A stretch of 61,186 bases of DNA from Gnetum montanum (GCA_015680685.1 MNCI01017909.1:1835895-1897080), one strand, 5' to 3'. Shown: positions 51,086 to 58,026, counted from the stretch's first letter. The notes: generated by a model from the letters alone, not told the origin. Numbers and translations are program-made.

Positions 51086-54000
51086 CCTCAGCCTAAAGTA
51101 TCTTTCAGACTCTACAATATCTGTAATTGGGAGGTAGAATCTTAGGAGATAGATTACCAGCCATTAATATACACACACACACAAAGAATAATAGTAACAG
51201 TCCCCTTTTTAAATTTCTTGGGCTAAAACAAAGAATAAATAGTCTCTAAATTCTTTTTTCTTAAAAAAACAAAGAAGAAATAGAGGCAAATTCTATGTGT
51301 GATGGTTGGCATTTCCATTTTTACCATTGTCTAAAAAATTAGAAAACAGTGAACACTAGATAATAACCAAAAAAAAAATGGCAGTCTCTATACTAGGGCC
51401 AGACATTGTTAAATAATCAAAATTCTGATTATATGGAGCAGAAAAACAAAAACAAAATCCCATGTGCTCATGTGCAATATGAAAAGGAGAAACAACACTA
51501 AAATCTTATTGGAACTAGGTTTGAACATCATGATGGATTAACATGGTTCTAAACTTTGAAATTTCATTAATAAATTTTCCAGTGTCTCATGTTTTCACAT
51601 TGAAAGAAATGTAGGCTTGAACAAAGAACCATTTAACAATGATTTGGGACATGACAACTCTCTTAAAAACCCCTCAAAACTGACACAAAAAAGATCAACA
51701 AAACAAAACATGTGTGCTTAACAAAAAGCACCAAAAATCCTCAATATGGATAGCTTTATTTTGAATTTTAAAAGGAGTACGCAATAGACCCTTTGGCCAT
51801 CCAGCTATGATACACCAAGTCTCTCCAACCCTACAGCATCTTGTAGGCCCACAAAAAGAACACCAGGGTTGGATAACATGGTGGGAGCTAACAACATCAA
51901 GAACCTCCAAGAACTAAGTCTGTGTAGCCCACACAAGAGATCACCAGCCTTAGATAGAATGATGGGAAGCATTTGTTATTTTAAAAAAATGATGACAAAA
52001 ACATGAAATACCAAGTGCACAAGATACAAAGAAAATGCTAACTCATAAGCCCAAAACATACATGCCAAAAATCAGATCCAAGACATATGAGAGACTCCAT
52101 GCATGACTCACAACTCACAAGAAATCCCATATGCCCTCATGAAATAATCCTCACTTGTCCAAGCCAATATAAATTCAAACACCTACTACACATTTTGTAT
52201 AAGGGTTTGAAATACACCCTTCTAAAGTTGAACTTGACCAATTTGGAAAGAGAAAAGACACCTCAAGTTTGGGTTGTTGTCTCGCCAATACCCTCAAGAA
52301 ATCAGCTTCAAACTACAAGTCCAAGGTGCTACTAAAATCCTCTCCTAAAGTTCTGAGAAAATAGTTCCTTGAATCAGCCAAAAATCCCCAAAAATTAGTC
52401 ACAAAAGCCTTGAACATCAACAACAAAATCAACCTCCCAAAAGCCCACAAGAATAGTCAAGACAACCCAAGAGATGGCTGAGAACAAGCAAGAAATAATC
52501 AGTCTCCCTCTCCTCTCCTCAACTCCTCACCCCTCCAACTAGTATAGTCTCCCCTTACTTGGCAAAAAGTCAAAATAAGAGCAAACCCCTCCTCTATTTA
52601 TAGGATGGTGGGGCCCCTAAGGCTTTCCACTAAAATTAGAACAGCTTGTGGAATCATATATGATTTTCTAATCACAATTGGTCTACATCAAAGGTCTACA
52701 CTTAGCCTGTACTTATTTTGCATTGTTATAGATGCATTAACAACAAAAATACTAGATGAAATTTCTTGTTGTATACTATTTGCAGATGATATTATATTTG
52801 TGGATACAACTTCAAAAAATATTACTCCTAAAATGAAGCAATGGAGACATGTTCTAGAATCAAAAGCCTTAAAAATCGGTAGAAGTAAGACAAAATATGT
52901 GGAATCCAACTACAAATAGTTCCACTACTTAAGATCAATGCTTCAATTAGATGGTGAAATCGATAAACATATAAAAAATAGGATTGAGGTAGGATGGTCA
53001 AAATTGAGACAAGCTAGTGGTATTCTATGTGATAAAATAGCAATCAAGTGTGCTATCTCATATGGGGTTGAATGTTGAGTAGTACAAAAGAGGCATGAAC
53101 AAATTGGTGTCGCAAAAATATGAATGCTTAGATAGTTGTTGAATTTTACCAAAAGAGATAAACTACATAATAAAAACATTAGAGAAAGCCTTGGAGGGGC
53201 TTCTATTTTAGATAGGTTACAAAAATGGCATCTTACATGGTTTGGGCTTCTGCAAAGAAGATTAGATAACAAGAATATAAAAAATGTATGTTACATCACT
53301 ATTCTAGGAAAGCCACCGAAATGAAGACCAAAAAAAAAACTTGAGAAAAAATGATTAAAGATTATCCAAAGAATTTGCAAATAAACAAAGATCTAGTTTT
53401 TCATAGAGGTGAATGACGAAAAAGAACTCATGTAGCCAACTTCATTTTGTTGGGACAAGGCTAGGATGATGATAACATTATCTACTTTATAATAATGGCT
53501 AAAAAAGGACAAAAGGCTCATTTAACAAGAACATGTGACTCTCTTGGATATTGTCATGCTTGCATGTCCATTCCCTCATGAGCTTGCTTGTTCAAGTCAA
53601 ATAGTCATCATGTCATAAATGAAAAAAAGAATTTTTGGAGAATGGGTTGCCTAGCCTTTGTCCAATGTATAAACTTTTATACACAAATCTTTGCCCAAAC
53701 CATTCCCTCATGAAAATTTGTAACATTAGCTTGGTGCATTGTAGATTTTCTCTAAGGGGAAACCCCATTTTGTATTGTTTTTCCTTGAGGGATTTTTCTT
53801 GGCAGATTCCAAGGGATTACCAAGTGTTTGTGGTTTTTCCCTAAGGGGTTTTGATGTATCTTGCAAGAGCACCAGTTAGCACATAGTTAATATTGATCTA
53901 TAACTACAAAATCCAACCTCAAGTTAAAGTCAAAAGAAAAGTATAGACCTAGAAACAATCATAGACTACCTAAGAAATTTTATACAAGTAAAATTATATT

Positions 54001-57000
54001 TCCAACTTTATTCCCAAACCATATCATCATCATCATCCTAGCCTTATCCCAACTACATGAGGTTGACTATATGAATTCTCTTCTACCATTCACTTCTATT
54101 AAGAGCCTAATAAGCATTAATAGCCAATTCTTGACTATATTTTTTATGCTTACAAACCAAATATGTTTAGGTCTACCTTTTTATTGTTTCCCTCAACTTT
54201 ATTAGAGTGACCTCTTCTAATAGATGCATTATTCGATCTTCTCAGCACATGCCCAAACTACCTAAAATAACTTCAATTCTCATCTATGAATGCTACTCCA
54301 AACTTCCCCTAATAATAGAGGTATAGATGTGATCTTTCCTAGTGGCACCTAACATCCACCTAAGCATTTGCATCTTTGCTACATGCATGCATTGATTAGG
54401 CATGATGCTTTTGATAACCCAACATTCTAAACCATACAAAATTACAAGTTTGATAGCAGTTCTGTAAAAATTTCCCTTCAACCTAGTAGGCATTCGTCTA
54501 TCACAAAGCACACCAATAGCTTCAACCTAGTAGGGATTCTTCTATCTCCAAATCATAAAGGATAATACATAAACTTGATTTGCAAAATACTGAAGCTAAA
54601 ACCAACTTTATTTTTTAATGAAATCAAGGCTTTGCAAACATAAACAGCCATACATAGTTCAACTATATTTAAGAAGCTAGTCTTGACACGCTTCTCATAG
54701 GGCATATTAACCACATTTTCAACAAAAGCTATCTTGTCAATCATATCATAATATTATACATTTACTTCGAAGAAAAGAAAAGGAAAGAAACAACCAAGAG
54801 TTCAGATAAATCAGATCATCAAACAAGTAGTTCAGAATCCATTCTTTACTTGATAGGTTGTAAAAAAAGAAACAAATTTTGAACTAATAAGGTTATAGTT
54901 GAAGAGGGTTAGGAGTTCTATTGAGCTATTGAATCATGATGAATAAAATAAAAATTCAATTTGAAAAAGAGAACCATGCCCAAGCAATAGAATTCATAGG
55001 AATGCCAAAGTTTTGAAATTCACTTCAAGATTTCCATAGTCAAGTTGGGCCTAATTCATTTCCAGAAAAAGAAAGTCATGCCCATGTAATAGAATTAATA
55101 AAAATACTGAATCTCATGGATGAGTTCGTTTTCAAATTTTGCAGATCCTAAGGTATTCATAAAGGTGAATGGCAAAAAAGAACTTATGTGGCTAACCTCA
55201 TTTTGTTGGGACAAGCCTATGACAATGATGGTGATGATTCCATGATTAAGATGGGCCTAGGATGCTCACATTTTTTGTGGATGGTACCAATCCTCAAATC
55301 AGGGATCCTTGGCCTTTATTGGCAAACTTGCATGCCAAAATGCCACAATTCTTAACAAGTGCTTCCCATTTGATCTAAAAACCACTCTCATCCACATCAT
55401 TTAGGCCTGAGAATGCAAAGACAGGTGGAAAGATCCATGAAAATAATGAATCAAAAAACCAAGAATTGAGATAAACAACAACAACAAAGACTCGAGAAGG
55501 GTGTGAGAGTGTTGAAGAAGGTTCATCTTTCAAACAATTTTTTTAAAATAAGGGAGGAACTGTGTATCCACCTTGTTCAGCCCTTCAATTCCTTGAATCA
55601 AGAGTTCATTTTTTCTTGTTTTTTATTCTGCTATCTAATATAATCTTTCTCTCGTTTTTATTTTCCTTAAAGCTTCTTTACCTATGTGTGCTTGGAGAAG
55701 GACCCTCTGCTATTGTTACGAGTTGTGAGCTCCATAGTGGTTACTGCTCCATGGATGAGATTTTCATACAAGAAGATACAAAGAAGAGACAAAACCAAGA
55801 CATCAATACCAAGGGAGGTACTTTCTCCTTGCAGTTTCTCTTAATGACCAGTCCAAAGTCCTTTGTCTTCTTCAGGTAACTTAGCATGTGTATCACTGCC
55901 TTATAATGAATAGTATTGAGTCTAGCTATATACCTTGCAAGTATTCCAATGGCATAGAATCTTAGTGTTGGTGACATATATTAAACTTCCAACAATCTTC
56001 TAATACAGAATTATATCTGTATCTAGAGAATCATCATCTTCTTTCAATCTCAGGTTTTGTTTCATCATCTTCCTTCTGTCTGGAGAGTACTTGCAGTGCA
56101 TGTAAGAAGACACTTTGAACAAGGCATAAGTTGAGAGTTCAAAATTCTGAGATACCGATTAAAAAATTGATCACACACTGTATTAAAAATGTGACATTTA
56201 TTTAGCTTTCTCCGTGAACTTGGTTTTTTTGCCCTTGCATTCTTGCTCAACCCGTGTAAGGCTAGAATGATGATGATGATTCTTGTTTCACCTAAAATAC
56301 AATTTTGACCTTGAGATCTTAGAGAAAGGTCATACTGGTTCATAAATTCCAATGTTATTCCATAACCTCTCAAGTATTTCCCTCTCCTTTTTACTCAACT
56401 ATTACTGCATGAAGACTCATTTCTTGCCATGTGCTAGTGTAACCATATGCTTGCAACCCTAAAATTAGATAATATAAGGAAAATCAAAAACAACGGATAA
56501 AAAGAATAACCAATGGCATCCCTCTTTTTCATACTTTTTCAAGAGAGATCAGTAATGTAAAATTTCCAAAGTTTAGAGATATTAATCAAATTCAGAGCTC
56601 AGAGATACCGGCTTTCAGGTTGTTGTTATGGTCGGTACCAAGCGAATTCGATCTCCCAAATAGTTACAGCTCTTTTAAGTTAGAAAATAGTGCATCAGCT
56701 TCGAATTTAAGCAATAAGCTTCCATTTGAAATCAGGAAACATGATTTAACAATTAAATGCTATTTCCTAATTGGATAATTCATGAACTAGGCAGAGGATG
56801 CCATGCCATGCCATGCTGCTTCGCTGTTAGAAAATGTACCTTTCGGCCAACAAAAGGCTTTGAGAAAATGAGGTCTTCATACACACAATTGTCTGCTATG
56901 AGCTGCTCAACAAGATGGAGTTGATGGGAGTTAATTCTTGAGTAGAATTCTTTTACCACATCTGCTGCTGAGTGAGGTACTTGCACAATACCTGTACATG

Positions 57001-57250
57001 AAGAACCAATATCCTCTTCCATCTCAGCTTTGCAATTCAAACCCCTGAGACGGTTCACATTCATATTCACATTACTCAATTCCACGTTAAGAGAAGGCGA
57101 TGCAAATCTCTTTAGAACAGCAACAACTTTAAAATTGGGATTCTTCTTGGGCTTCAGCTTGGCAATGCAAATGGCATCGAACCCACCAAGTGCTGAACAT
57201 GACTGAAGTGGCAGGGGCACTGTGTTGCTGTGGCAGTGGCAGAGAACCAT
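18385..57250 (-). CDS. SnoaL/NTF2-like fold protein, probably plastid-targeted (five exons)
   Basis: Seen: joining 57250-56840, 19165-19051, 18808-18727, 18591-18540 and 18447-18385 gives one 723-nt frame (240 residues plus TGA). Every intron is GT-AG and all phases agree (0, 1, 2, 0). Residues 1 to about 45 are basic and rich in Ser, Leu and Ala with few acidic residues, like a plastid transit peptide. Residues about 95-225 match the plant SnoaL/NTF2-like family, with VVKEFYSRINSH, CVYEDLIFSKPFVGRK, DLQFVIDDITSEDLTAVGV, FPFSKGCSFYRCE, IYARDVVE and LLLEKFPQIADRF. The first in-frame ATG is at 57250 and has A at -3 and G at +4; the frame is open upstream but holds no earlier ATG back to 57331. 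Family knowledge: these are small cone-shaped alpha+beta barrels, several of them plastid proteins of unknown biochemical role. Inference: a functional single-copy host gene, because no stop or frameshift occurs while every surrounding transposon is broken. Specific function and symbol are unknown. Confidence 0.9.
18540..18591 (-). CDS. Exon 4 of the NTF2-like gene
   Basis: 52 nt. Acceptor TTTACAG|ATATGC and donor GCTTTG|GTATAT. Encodes IYARDVVEAPTKLGDTAL, with the Ile codon split across the 135-bp intron 3. Phase 0 at its 3' end. Confidence 0.92.
18727..18808 (-). CDS. Exon 3 of the NTF2-like gene
   Basis: 82 nt. Acceptor TTTCAG|AGTGG at 18809/18808 and donor ATCAT|GTGAGG at 18727/18726. 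Encodes the central strands with FPFSKGCSFYRCE. A split Glu codon joins it to exon 2 to give HLEW, the family sequence. The preceding intron is 242 bp. Confidence 0.93.
19051..19165 (-). CDS. Exon 2 of the NTF2-like gene
   Basis: 115 nt. Acceptor TTGCAG|AGC at 19166/19165 and donor CTAG|GTGGGT at 19051/19050. It encodes SIMEFFKKFTDTVGTDLQFV followed by IDDITSEDLTAVGVTWHL, which continues exon 1 exactly where the family continues. The intron before it is 37,674 bp. Confidence 0.93.
19710..19975 (-). pseudogene. gypsy integrase zinc-binding fragment
   Basis: Minus-strand translation, across frame breaks, gives EVFYKRQR, then LGHTGFIKVYRSTKK and FFWPDMKRGFIKCASK, the H..H..C-type N-terminal module of Ty3/gypsy integrases (usual GHSG, FWPGM). 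Only about 260 bp remain, within intron 1. Confidence 0.6.
20003..20405 (+). repeat. GC-rich repeat with a J-domain-like ORF, copy 1
   Basis: Plus-strand frame from about 20,009 to 20,257 has VLGISCECSWAELRRHI, then RRTSARYHPDAG, resembling helices I-II and the HPD loop of DnaJ J domains, then MQSLQQAASF and DTEDHRNTLDILHELERP. It continues into G-rich DNA with one N at 20,389. Far more GC-rich than its surroundings. A second, 5'-truncated copy with a poly(A) tail is at 42,379-42,815 on the other strand. No ATG start; probably a dead retroposon copy and not a host gene. Confidence 0.6.
20885..20970 (-). mobile_element. tRNA-derived SINE head, family 2
   Basis: Minus strand reads GGTGGTGCAAGTGGTTAGCT then CACTGTCTTGTTAGCC, AAGAGGTTGCCAATTCAAGT and CACACTCAAGGCATC. 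The spacing of A-box-like and B-box-like parts fits a tRNA-derived SINE head. Tail not identified. Confidence 0.5.
20975..23080. other. Intronic AT-rich DNA, nothing recognised
   Basis: No domain-bearing ORF. A direct duplication of about 45 bp (CTTAGGTATGGAATTCTTGTG) sits at 22,435-22,530. Confidence 0.5.
23085..23145 (-). mobile_element. LINE 3' tail fragment (RTE-like)
   Basis: Minus strand CCCATTTTGTTGGGACAAGG then CTAGGATGTTGATGATAAAG. This is the same 3' end as the fragments at 53,445, 54,020 and 55,200. Confidence 0.55.
23925..24010 (-). mobile_element. Probable tRNA-derived SINE head
   Basis: Minus strand GAGGTGTTTGTGTAGTGGTA then AGAGTCTTGGTTTGCC. It resembles the head of family 1 (GAGGTGTTAGCTTAGTGGTA). 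B box is decayed. Confidence 0.4.
24530..24628 (-). mobile_element. tRNA-derived SINE head, family 3
   Basis: Minus strand GGGGACATAGCTCACTCGGT, then TGGAGTATGTGGCTTGTGG and AAGTCACAGGTTTAGTTTGG. A-box-like TAGCTCACTCGG and a decayed B box. Looks like a tRNA head but lacks a full cloverleaf. Confidence 0.55.
24630..26319. other. Intronic AT-rich DNA, nothing recognised
   Basis: No coding or repeat structure that I can support up to the edge of the Tat array at 26,325. Confidence 0.45.
26325..29748 (-). repeat. Tat LTR A (3' LTR of the minus-strand part)
   Basis: From TGTTGGTGTCC at 26,325. Reverse complement of LTR B over most of its length. About 3.4 kb because a 636-bp segment is tandemly duplicated (27,705-28,340 and 28,341-28,976). 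Lacks about 25 bp at its PPT end compared with LTR B. Confidence 0.85.
27705..28976. repeat. 636-bp tandem duplication inside LTR A
   Basis: Both units begin AGGTATGATGGCCAAATGCC and run through TGCATAGAGCTAAACTAATT, CTCCTAGTTGAAACTGTACA and CAGAGTATTGTTGACAAC. LTRs B and C have one copy, so the duplication is specific to A. Confidence 0.85.
29750..29790 (-). other. Polypurine tract before LTR A
   Basis: Minus strand is a long run of A and G (CTCAAAAAGAAAAAAAAAAG then AAAAGAGGAGGGTA) abutting LTR A, in the same place as the PPT before LTR B. Confidence 0.7.
29936..30424 (-). CDS. Unrecognised ORF between integrase and PPT of the Tat element
   Basis: Minus strand: MVLGERAMGRPFIPYVMGCC at 30,424, through FMFLTGGLSIEANVWGRFHE, an acidic and Gln/Asn-rich middle with QVENQENSNQDNS, one stop near 30,167, then DKPQKSAKEKNAKKMDAKE and IVEESKDEDN to a stop at 29,936. 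About 160 residues if the stop is ignored. The middle part recurs inverted at 37,490-37,675 with QDDSWGEAFVSQDTKVSNQD, so it was coding in the ancestor. Position matches the extra 3' ORFs of some large gypsy elements. I do not recognise a domain. Confidence 0.5.
30464..32723 (-). mobile_element. Fold-back TRIM-like LTR element (TSD GTACT)
   Basis: Flanked by GTACT at 30,459-30,463 and 32,724-32,728. Contains LTR a (30,464-31,364), a 116-bp internal part (31,365-31,480) with PBS TGGCACTAGAAGGAGGGCTT on the minus strand (31,455-31,474), a truncated LTR b (31,481 to about 32,200) and an inverted partial LTR c (about 32,215-32,723). The right end ATGCATCAATA is the inverted form of the left end TGTTGATGCAT. 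It codes for nothing. TATA box CTATAAAAAGCC on the minus strand at about 31,220-31,210. Confidence 0.8.
30675..31060. repeat. 159-bp tandem repeats in LTR a
   Basis: Units start at 30,675, 30,834 and 30,993 (third truncated), each with GA(C/T)AGGATGCATGGTTGTG, CATCACCAATGCCCTGC and CCACATGCCATTTGCTG. The same unit starts at 31,692, 31,851 and 32,009 in LTR b, and in inverted form in arm c, which has one unit fewer. Confidence 0.9.
32735..33280 (-). other. 3' noncoding region of the minus-strand Tat copy
   Basis: Very AT-rich; the inverted counterpart is 36,950-37,490, nearly identical. No ORF. Confidence 0.7.
33281..34761 (-). pseudogene. Tat RNase H remnant and integrase (minus copy)
   Basis: Minus strand from 34,761: RNase H C-terminal part (ALQYFKYYLESSLVH, KLQGFQFSLEI), a tether, integrase zinc module (HDHSNLFYESS...CYKCQIHG, H2C2), catalytic core with WGLDFIGTITPSRAGH and TDYFTK, second Asp in FDNGFAF (about 33,930), Glu in NGLAESTNK (about 33,820), then the C-terminal GPF module with TGPFQITKQLSKDTY and LPMT at about 33,281. 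Stops and frame breaks occur at 34,025 and several places below. The last 600 bp recur inverted at 36,310-36,950. Confidence 0.88.
34927..36308 (-). pseudogene. Tat second-RNase-H tail, pre-RT region and reverse transcriptase (minus copy)
   Basis: At the junction (36,308) the frame starts LVDDLAKAASTLD, the C terminus of a type I RNase H, and runs on into a pre-RT spacer (MRKIEGYEHVMIEEEHQ ... FNPSFELAIEVEIKKLL, to 35,716). RT follows (35,694-34,927) with VRKKNGNIRLCVDFRNL, FSGYNQIMVDK, FGLSNVGATFQRAI and the catalytic VYLDDITIFS, then LLGHVI and IDNSQIQAV. One frame break separates spacer and RT. The RT is almost full length. Confidence 0.9.
36310..36950 (+). pseudogene. Tat integrase C-terminal part (plus copy)
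   Basis: Starts abruptly in NNGSAFQSEEFI (second catalytic Asp lost at the junction), has the catalytic Glu in QGNGLIESTNKK, the SPYNLVYGLPMRI segment and, out of frame after 36,740, the C-terminal GPF-type module. Inverted duplicate of 33,281-33,940. It is upstream of LTR B in the same orientation. Confidence 0.88.
37490..37675 (-). repeat. Inverted piece of the extra Tat ORF (segment S)
   Basis: Same orientation as 30,032-30,225 although everything on both sides is reversed relative to the left copy. Minus-strand translation SNQDDSWGEAFVSQDTKV and IVEESKDEDH. Confidence 0.7.
37811..37844 (+). other. Polypurine tract before LTR B
   Basis: AAAAAGGAAAAAAGAAGAAG then AGGGTAAGAAA, ending directly at TGTTATCACA of LTR B. 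Confidence 0.8.
37845..40274 (+). repeat. Tat LTR B
   Basis: 2,430 bp, TGTTATCACATTT...GGACACCAACA. TATA box ACTATAAAAAGG at 39,113-39,124. Preceded by a PPT and integrase end, followed by a PBS and gag, so it serves as 3' LTR to one internal region and 5' LTR to the next. Lacks about 300 bp of U3 present in A and C. Confidence 0.88.
40282..40299 (+). other. Decayed primer-binding site after LTR B
   Basis: TCGTGTTAGAAGGAGGGC, seven nt past the LTR end, aligns with TGGCGCTAGAAGGAGGG at 2,476 with changes in its first half. Confidence 0.6.
40500..41536 (+). pseudogene. Tat gag (plus copy)
   Basis: The ATG at 40,626 opens MANPWQRITPLGFQNYNDIP; the open frame extends upstream to about 40,540 without ATG. 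A frame break near 40,856-40,930 separates it from the retrotransposon gag core (QQQLYCGLIQAKQGVKESIR, then RETYLKAINPNISIWLRR) ending at 41,536. Lys-rich C-terminal part. No clear zinc knuckle. Confidence 0.75.
41537..42376 (+). pseudogene. Tat gag-protease region (plus copy)
   Basis: Ser- and Glu-rich linker with stops, then the aspartic protease at 41,974-42,276: LHNCLVDFGATSTIIPLSIC (active site DFGA). Past a stop the frame goes on as LLSRSWSKDFSGYISTNYSH and is interrupted at HMWLP by a retroposon poly(T). Confidence 0.8.
42379..42815 (-). mobile_element. Poly(A) retroposon with J-domain-like segment, copy 2
   Basis: Minus-strand unit beginning CATCCTGATGG (HPDGG) and ending in a poly(A) run (poly-T at 42,379-42,397 on the plus strand), preceded by TTCAGTAATATACTCCC, typical of a LINE-like 3' end. 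The peptide ASFMDMEDHRNTLDLLHELE matches copy 1 at 20,160-20,225. Contains 26 N (42,578-42,603). It splits the Tat frame between ..HMWLP and PNQIYVYSEPLM. Confidence 0.75.
42817..43278 (+). pseudogene. Tat second (archaeal-type) RNase H, N-terminal part
   Basis: Resumes at PNQIYVYSEPLMIDDITS, a short linker, then WELYFDGSCNSKGARARIVI (first Asp), NKKAKYEALCIGIRIALE (Glu), TIKGDSRLVCEQVKGNYI (Asp). Interrupted by copia element 2 at MLEQF; the frame continues past the copia element at 47,889 as HYQIEYI, 24 bp before the rearrangement junction. This RNase H lies right after protease, not after RT. Confidence 0.85.
43279..43548 (+). repeat. 5' LTR of copia element 2
   Basis: 270 bp, TGTTAAGTTATG...GAATATAACA. 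No obvious TATA box; ATTACTTAATAAC near 43,430 is the best candidate. Confidence 0.95.
43581..47500 (+). pseudogene. copia gag-pol polyprotein (copia element 2)
   Basis: ATG at 43,581 (MASEDGKVRIDKFDGTNFGF). Order: gag, zinc knuckle CWNCDKGHFRNQC (44,281; one residue short of the usual CX2CX4HX4C), protease WILDSGASFHS, integrase with WHRRLGH, CEDC and catalytic HSDVWGP, SDNGGEYD, PEQNGVAERM, RT with LLYVDDMLVAG (about 46,535), RNase H with FSDADLGGD, STTEAEYM, FTDSQSAIHLAKN, stop at 47,498. Three lesions: TAG at 45,612 in place of the Trp of GYRFW, a 1-nt loss near 45,657 after DVI, and TAG at 46,643. An in-frame 15-bp tandem duplication repeats ALQNK near 46,068-46,097. Confidence 0.96.
47594..47883 (+). 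repeat. 3' LTR of copia element 2
   Basis: 290 bp, with a 20-bp insertion (CATCAGTGAGCAATAGTTAG) that partly duplicates the adjacent GTTAGCAGTAGTTA. Confidence 0.95.
47914..49613 (-). repeat. Tat LTR C, truncated
   Basis: Same orientation as LTR A. It covers U3 (with AAGCCTTTTTATAGTGGC, the inverted TATA region, near 48,020-48,040) and stops about 100 bp past the TATA box, so most of R and U5 is missing. The right end ...AAATGTAACA at 49,613 is the true LTR terminus. Confidence 0.82.
49620..52560. other. Intronic AT-rich DNA, nothing coding recognised
   Basis: Only simple sequence: a poly-T of about 30 at 51,053-51,082 and a short AC run at 51,170-51,184. The poly-T may be the tail of a minus-strand retroposon, but I find no body. 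Confidence 0.5.
52600..53480 (+). pseudogene. LINE (RTE-like) RT 3' part and tail
   Basis: RT fragment with HQRSTLSLYLFCIVIDALTT and the catalytic CCILFADDIIFVDTT (about 52,770), SKALKIGRSKTKYVESNY, then past stops RESLGGASILDRLQKWHLTW and FGLLQRR (C-terminal part), ending in TTTTGTTGGGACAAGGCTAG and GATGATGATAACATT. 5'-truncated, about 0.9 kb. Confidence 0.85.
53480..54010. other. Intronic DNA between two LINE fragments
   Basis: No recognisable coding or repeat signal. Confidence 0.4.
54020..54530 (-). pseudogene. LINE (RTE-like) C-terminal part and tail, minus strand
   Basis: Minus strand: LCDRRMPTRLKGNFYRTAIK, LYGLECWVIKS, HVAKMQMLRWMLGATRKDHI, typical of the region downstream of RTE-clade RTs. 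It ends in GTTGGGATAAGGCTAGGATG followed by ATGATGATGATATG at about 54,020. Converges with the plus-strand fragment at 52,600. Confidence 0.82.
55160..55245 (+). mobile_element. LINE 3' tail fragment (RTE-like)
   Basis: GGTGAATGGCAAAAAAGAAC ... CATTTTGTTGGGACAAGCCT then GATGGTGATGATTCC, matching the end of the fragment at 53,400-53,475. Confidence 0.6.
55840..56090 (-). pseudogene. copia RT-RNase H fragment
   Basis: Minus strand: DSLDTDIILYQKIVGSLIYV then, in another frame, GILARYIARLNTIHYKAVIH and LSYLKKTKDFGLVI. This is the conserved stretch around the end of copia RT. No LTR nearby. Confidence 0.75.
56235..56285 (+). mobile_element. Possible LINE tail remnant with GAT repeats
   Basis: GTAAGGCTAGAATGATGATG followed by ATGATTC. 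Matches only the end of the tail motif of the other LINE fragments. Confidence 0.35.
56840..57250 (-). CDS. Exon 1 of the NTF2-like gene
   Basis: 411 nt, 137 codons. Encodes the transit-peptide-like N terminus, a low-complexity linker (residues about 45-95) and the first helices and strand of the NTF2-like domain, ending ...FVGRK. The donor is AAG|GTACAT at 56840/56839, phase 0. The frame continues only 19 codons past the donor before a stop, which supports splicing here. Confidence 0.9.
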
Positions 57251-57308
57251 GATACTTCCTCTCACGGAAACTTCAGGAAATCGTGACCTGGGTTCCACGC
57301 AATAATCG

Positions 57309-57440
57309 TCAAGAGTCTCTGAACATGTCAAATATAAGTTTATATCGGTTGTAGGAATTCATCGTCAGAGTCTCTGAACATCTCGAATTCGCTTTGGGAT
57401 GTCAAATATTACGTTTATATCAGTCGTAGGAATTCTAACT
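57309..57440 (-). repeat. Short tandem duplication next to the gene start
   Basis: Two unequal copies, about 57,309-57,359 and 57,362-57,433, share GTCA(A)GAGTCTCTGAACAT, a GTCAAATAT stretch, then TTTATATC(G/A)G and GTAGGAATTC. They lie 60-190 bp upstream of the ATG, so they probably include 5' UTR or core promoter. A TATA-like element could sit in the repeated TATAAAC/ATATTT stretch, but I cannot fix a start site. Confidence 0.6.
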
Positions 57441-58020
57441 TGCGAACAACCAAAGTGCTTCGAGTTCTCCGTCTCCTAACCTGTAGTACATTGGTTTTTC
57501 AGAAAGGTATGGAAAGCTTTTGCCTACAATGTGGCGGATGCAATGGGTAAATGTGAATGTGAACACTTAATTGCTTGATATATTTGGAACAATGTCTCTA
57601 TGCTTGAGGTGGAGGATTTTAGGGGTAGCACCTATGAACCCAACATCTCCATCTTTAGTTACATATCGTATGGCTGCATCATCAACTTGACTAGGCACGC
57701 ACATCCTTTCTCGGAAGCTATGGTTTTAAATTGTTCTCGAGTCATTAATTTGCTTAGGTTTTAAACTTGTAGTTGAATTAGTAATCTTATGTTTAAGGAA
57801 CCATCATTGTGTTACTACCTAACATCACGTGGATTGTGTCTTGAACCATGCTTTCCCAAACTTTTTGCTTCATTTTTGTTATAAAAAGTTACAGTTTTTT
57901 GTAAAAAATTACCAATTGAAGTCACTCTTAAGGCATTGTTTCATTTATCTATAATTTTTTAATGTATCTTGTTGGTTATATGTCAAATTATTTTGGTTTA
58001 TGACATCCCCATTACACCTA
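57435..58020. other. Upstream region of the NTF2-like gene, nothing recognised
   Basis: AT-rich, no coding signal. Could carry promoter elements of the minus-strand gene. Confidence 0.4.
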
Positions 58021-58026
58021 CTATGC

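Larger units (their letters stand above)
19166..56839 (-). other. Intron 1 of the NTF2-like gene (37,674 bp)
   Basis: Defined by the donor at 56839 and the acceptor at 19166. It contains the rearranged Tat gypsy array (26,325-49,613), an intact-length copia element (43,279-47,883), a fold-back TRIM-like element, J-domain-like retroposon copies, LINE fragments and SINEs. The exons at both ends keep coding integrity, so the intron is probably still spliced. Transcription of the gene runs in the same sense as the outer Tat LTRs and antisense to the copia element. Confidence 0.85.

Noticed and set aside
57251-57331. Longer N terminus of the NTF2-like protein starting at 57331
   Set aside because: The codon there is TTG, not ATG. 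The first ATG in frame is at 57250 and has a good context.
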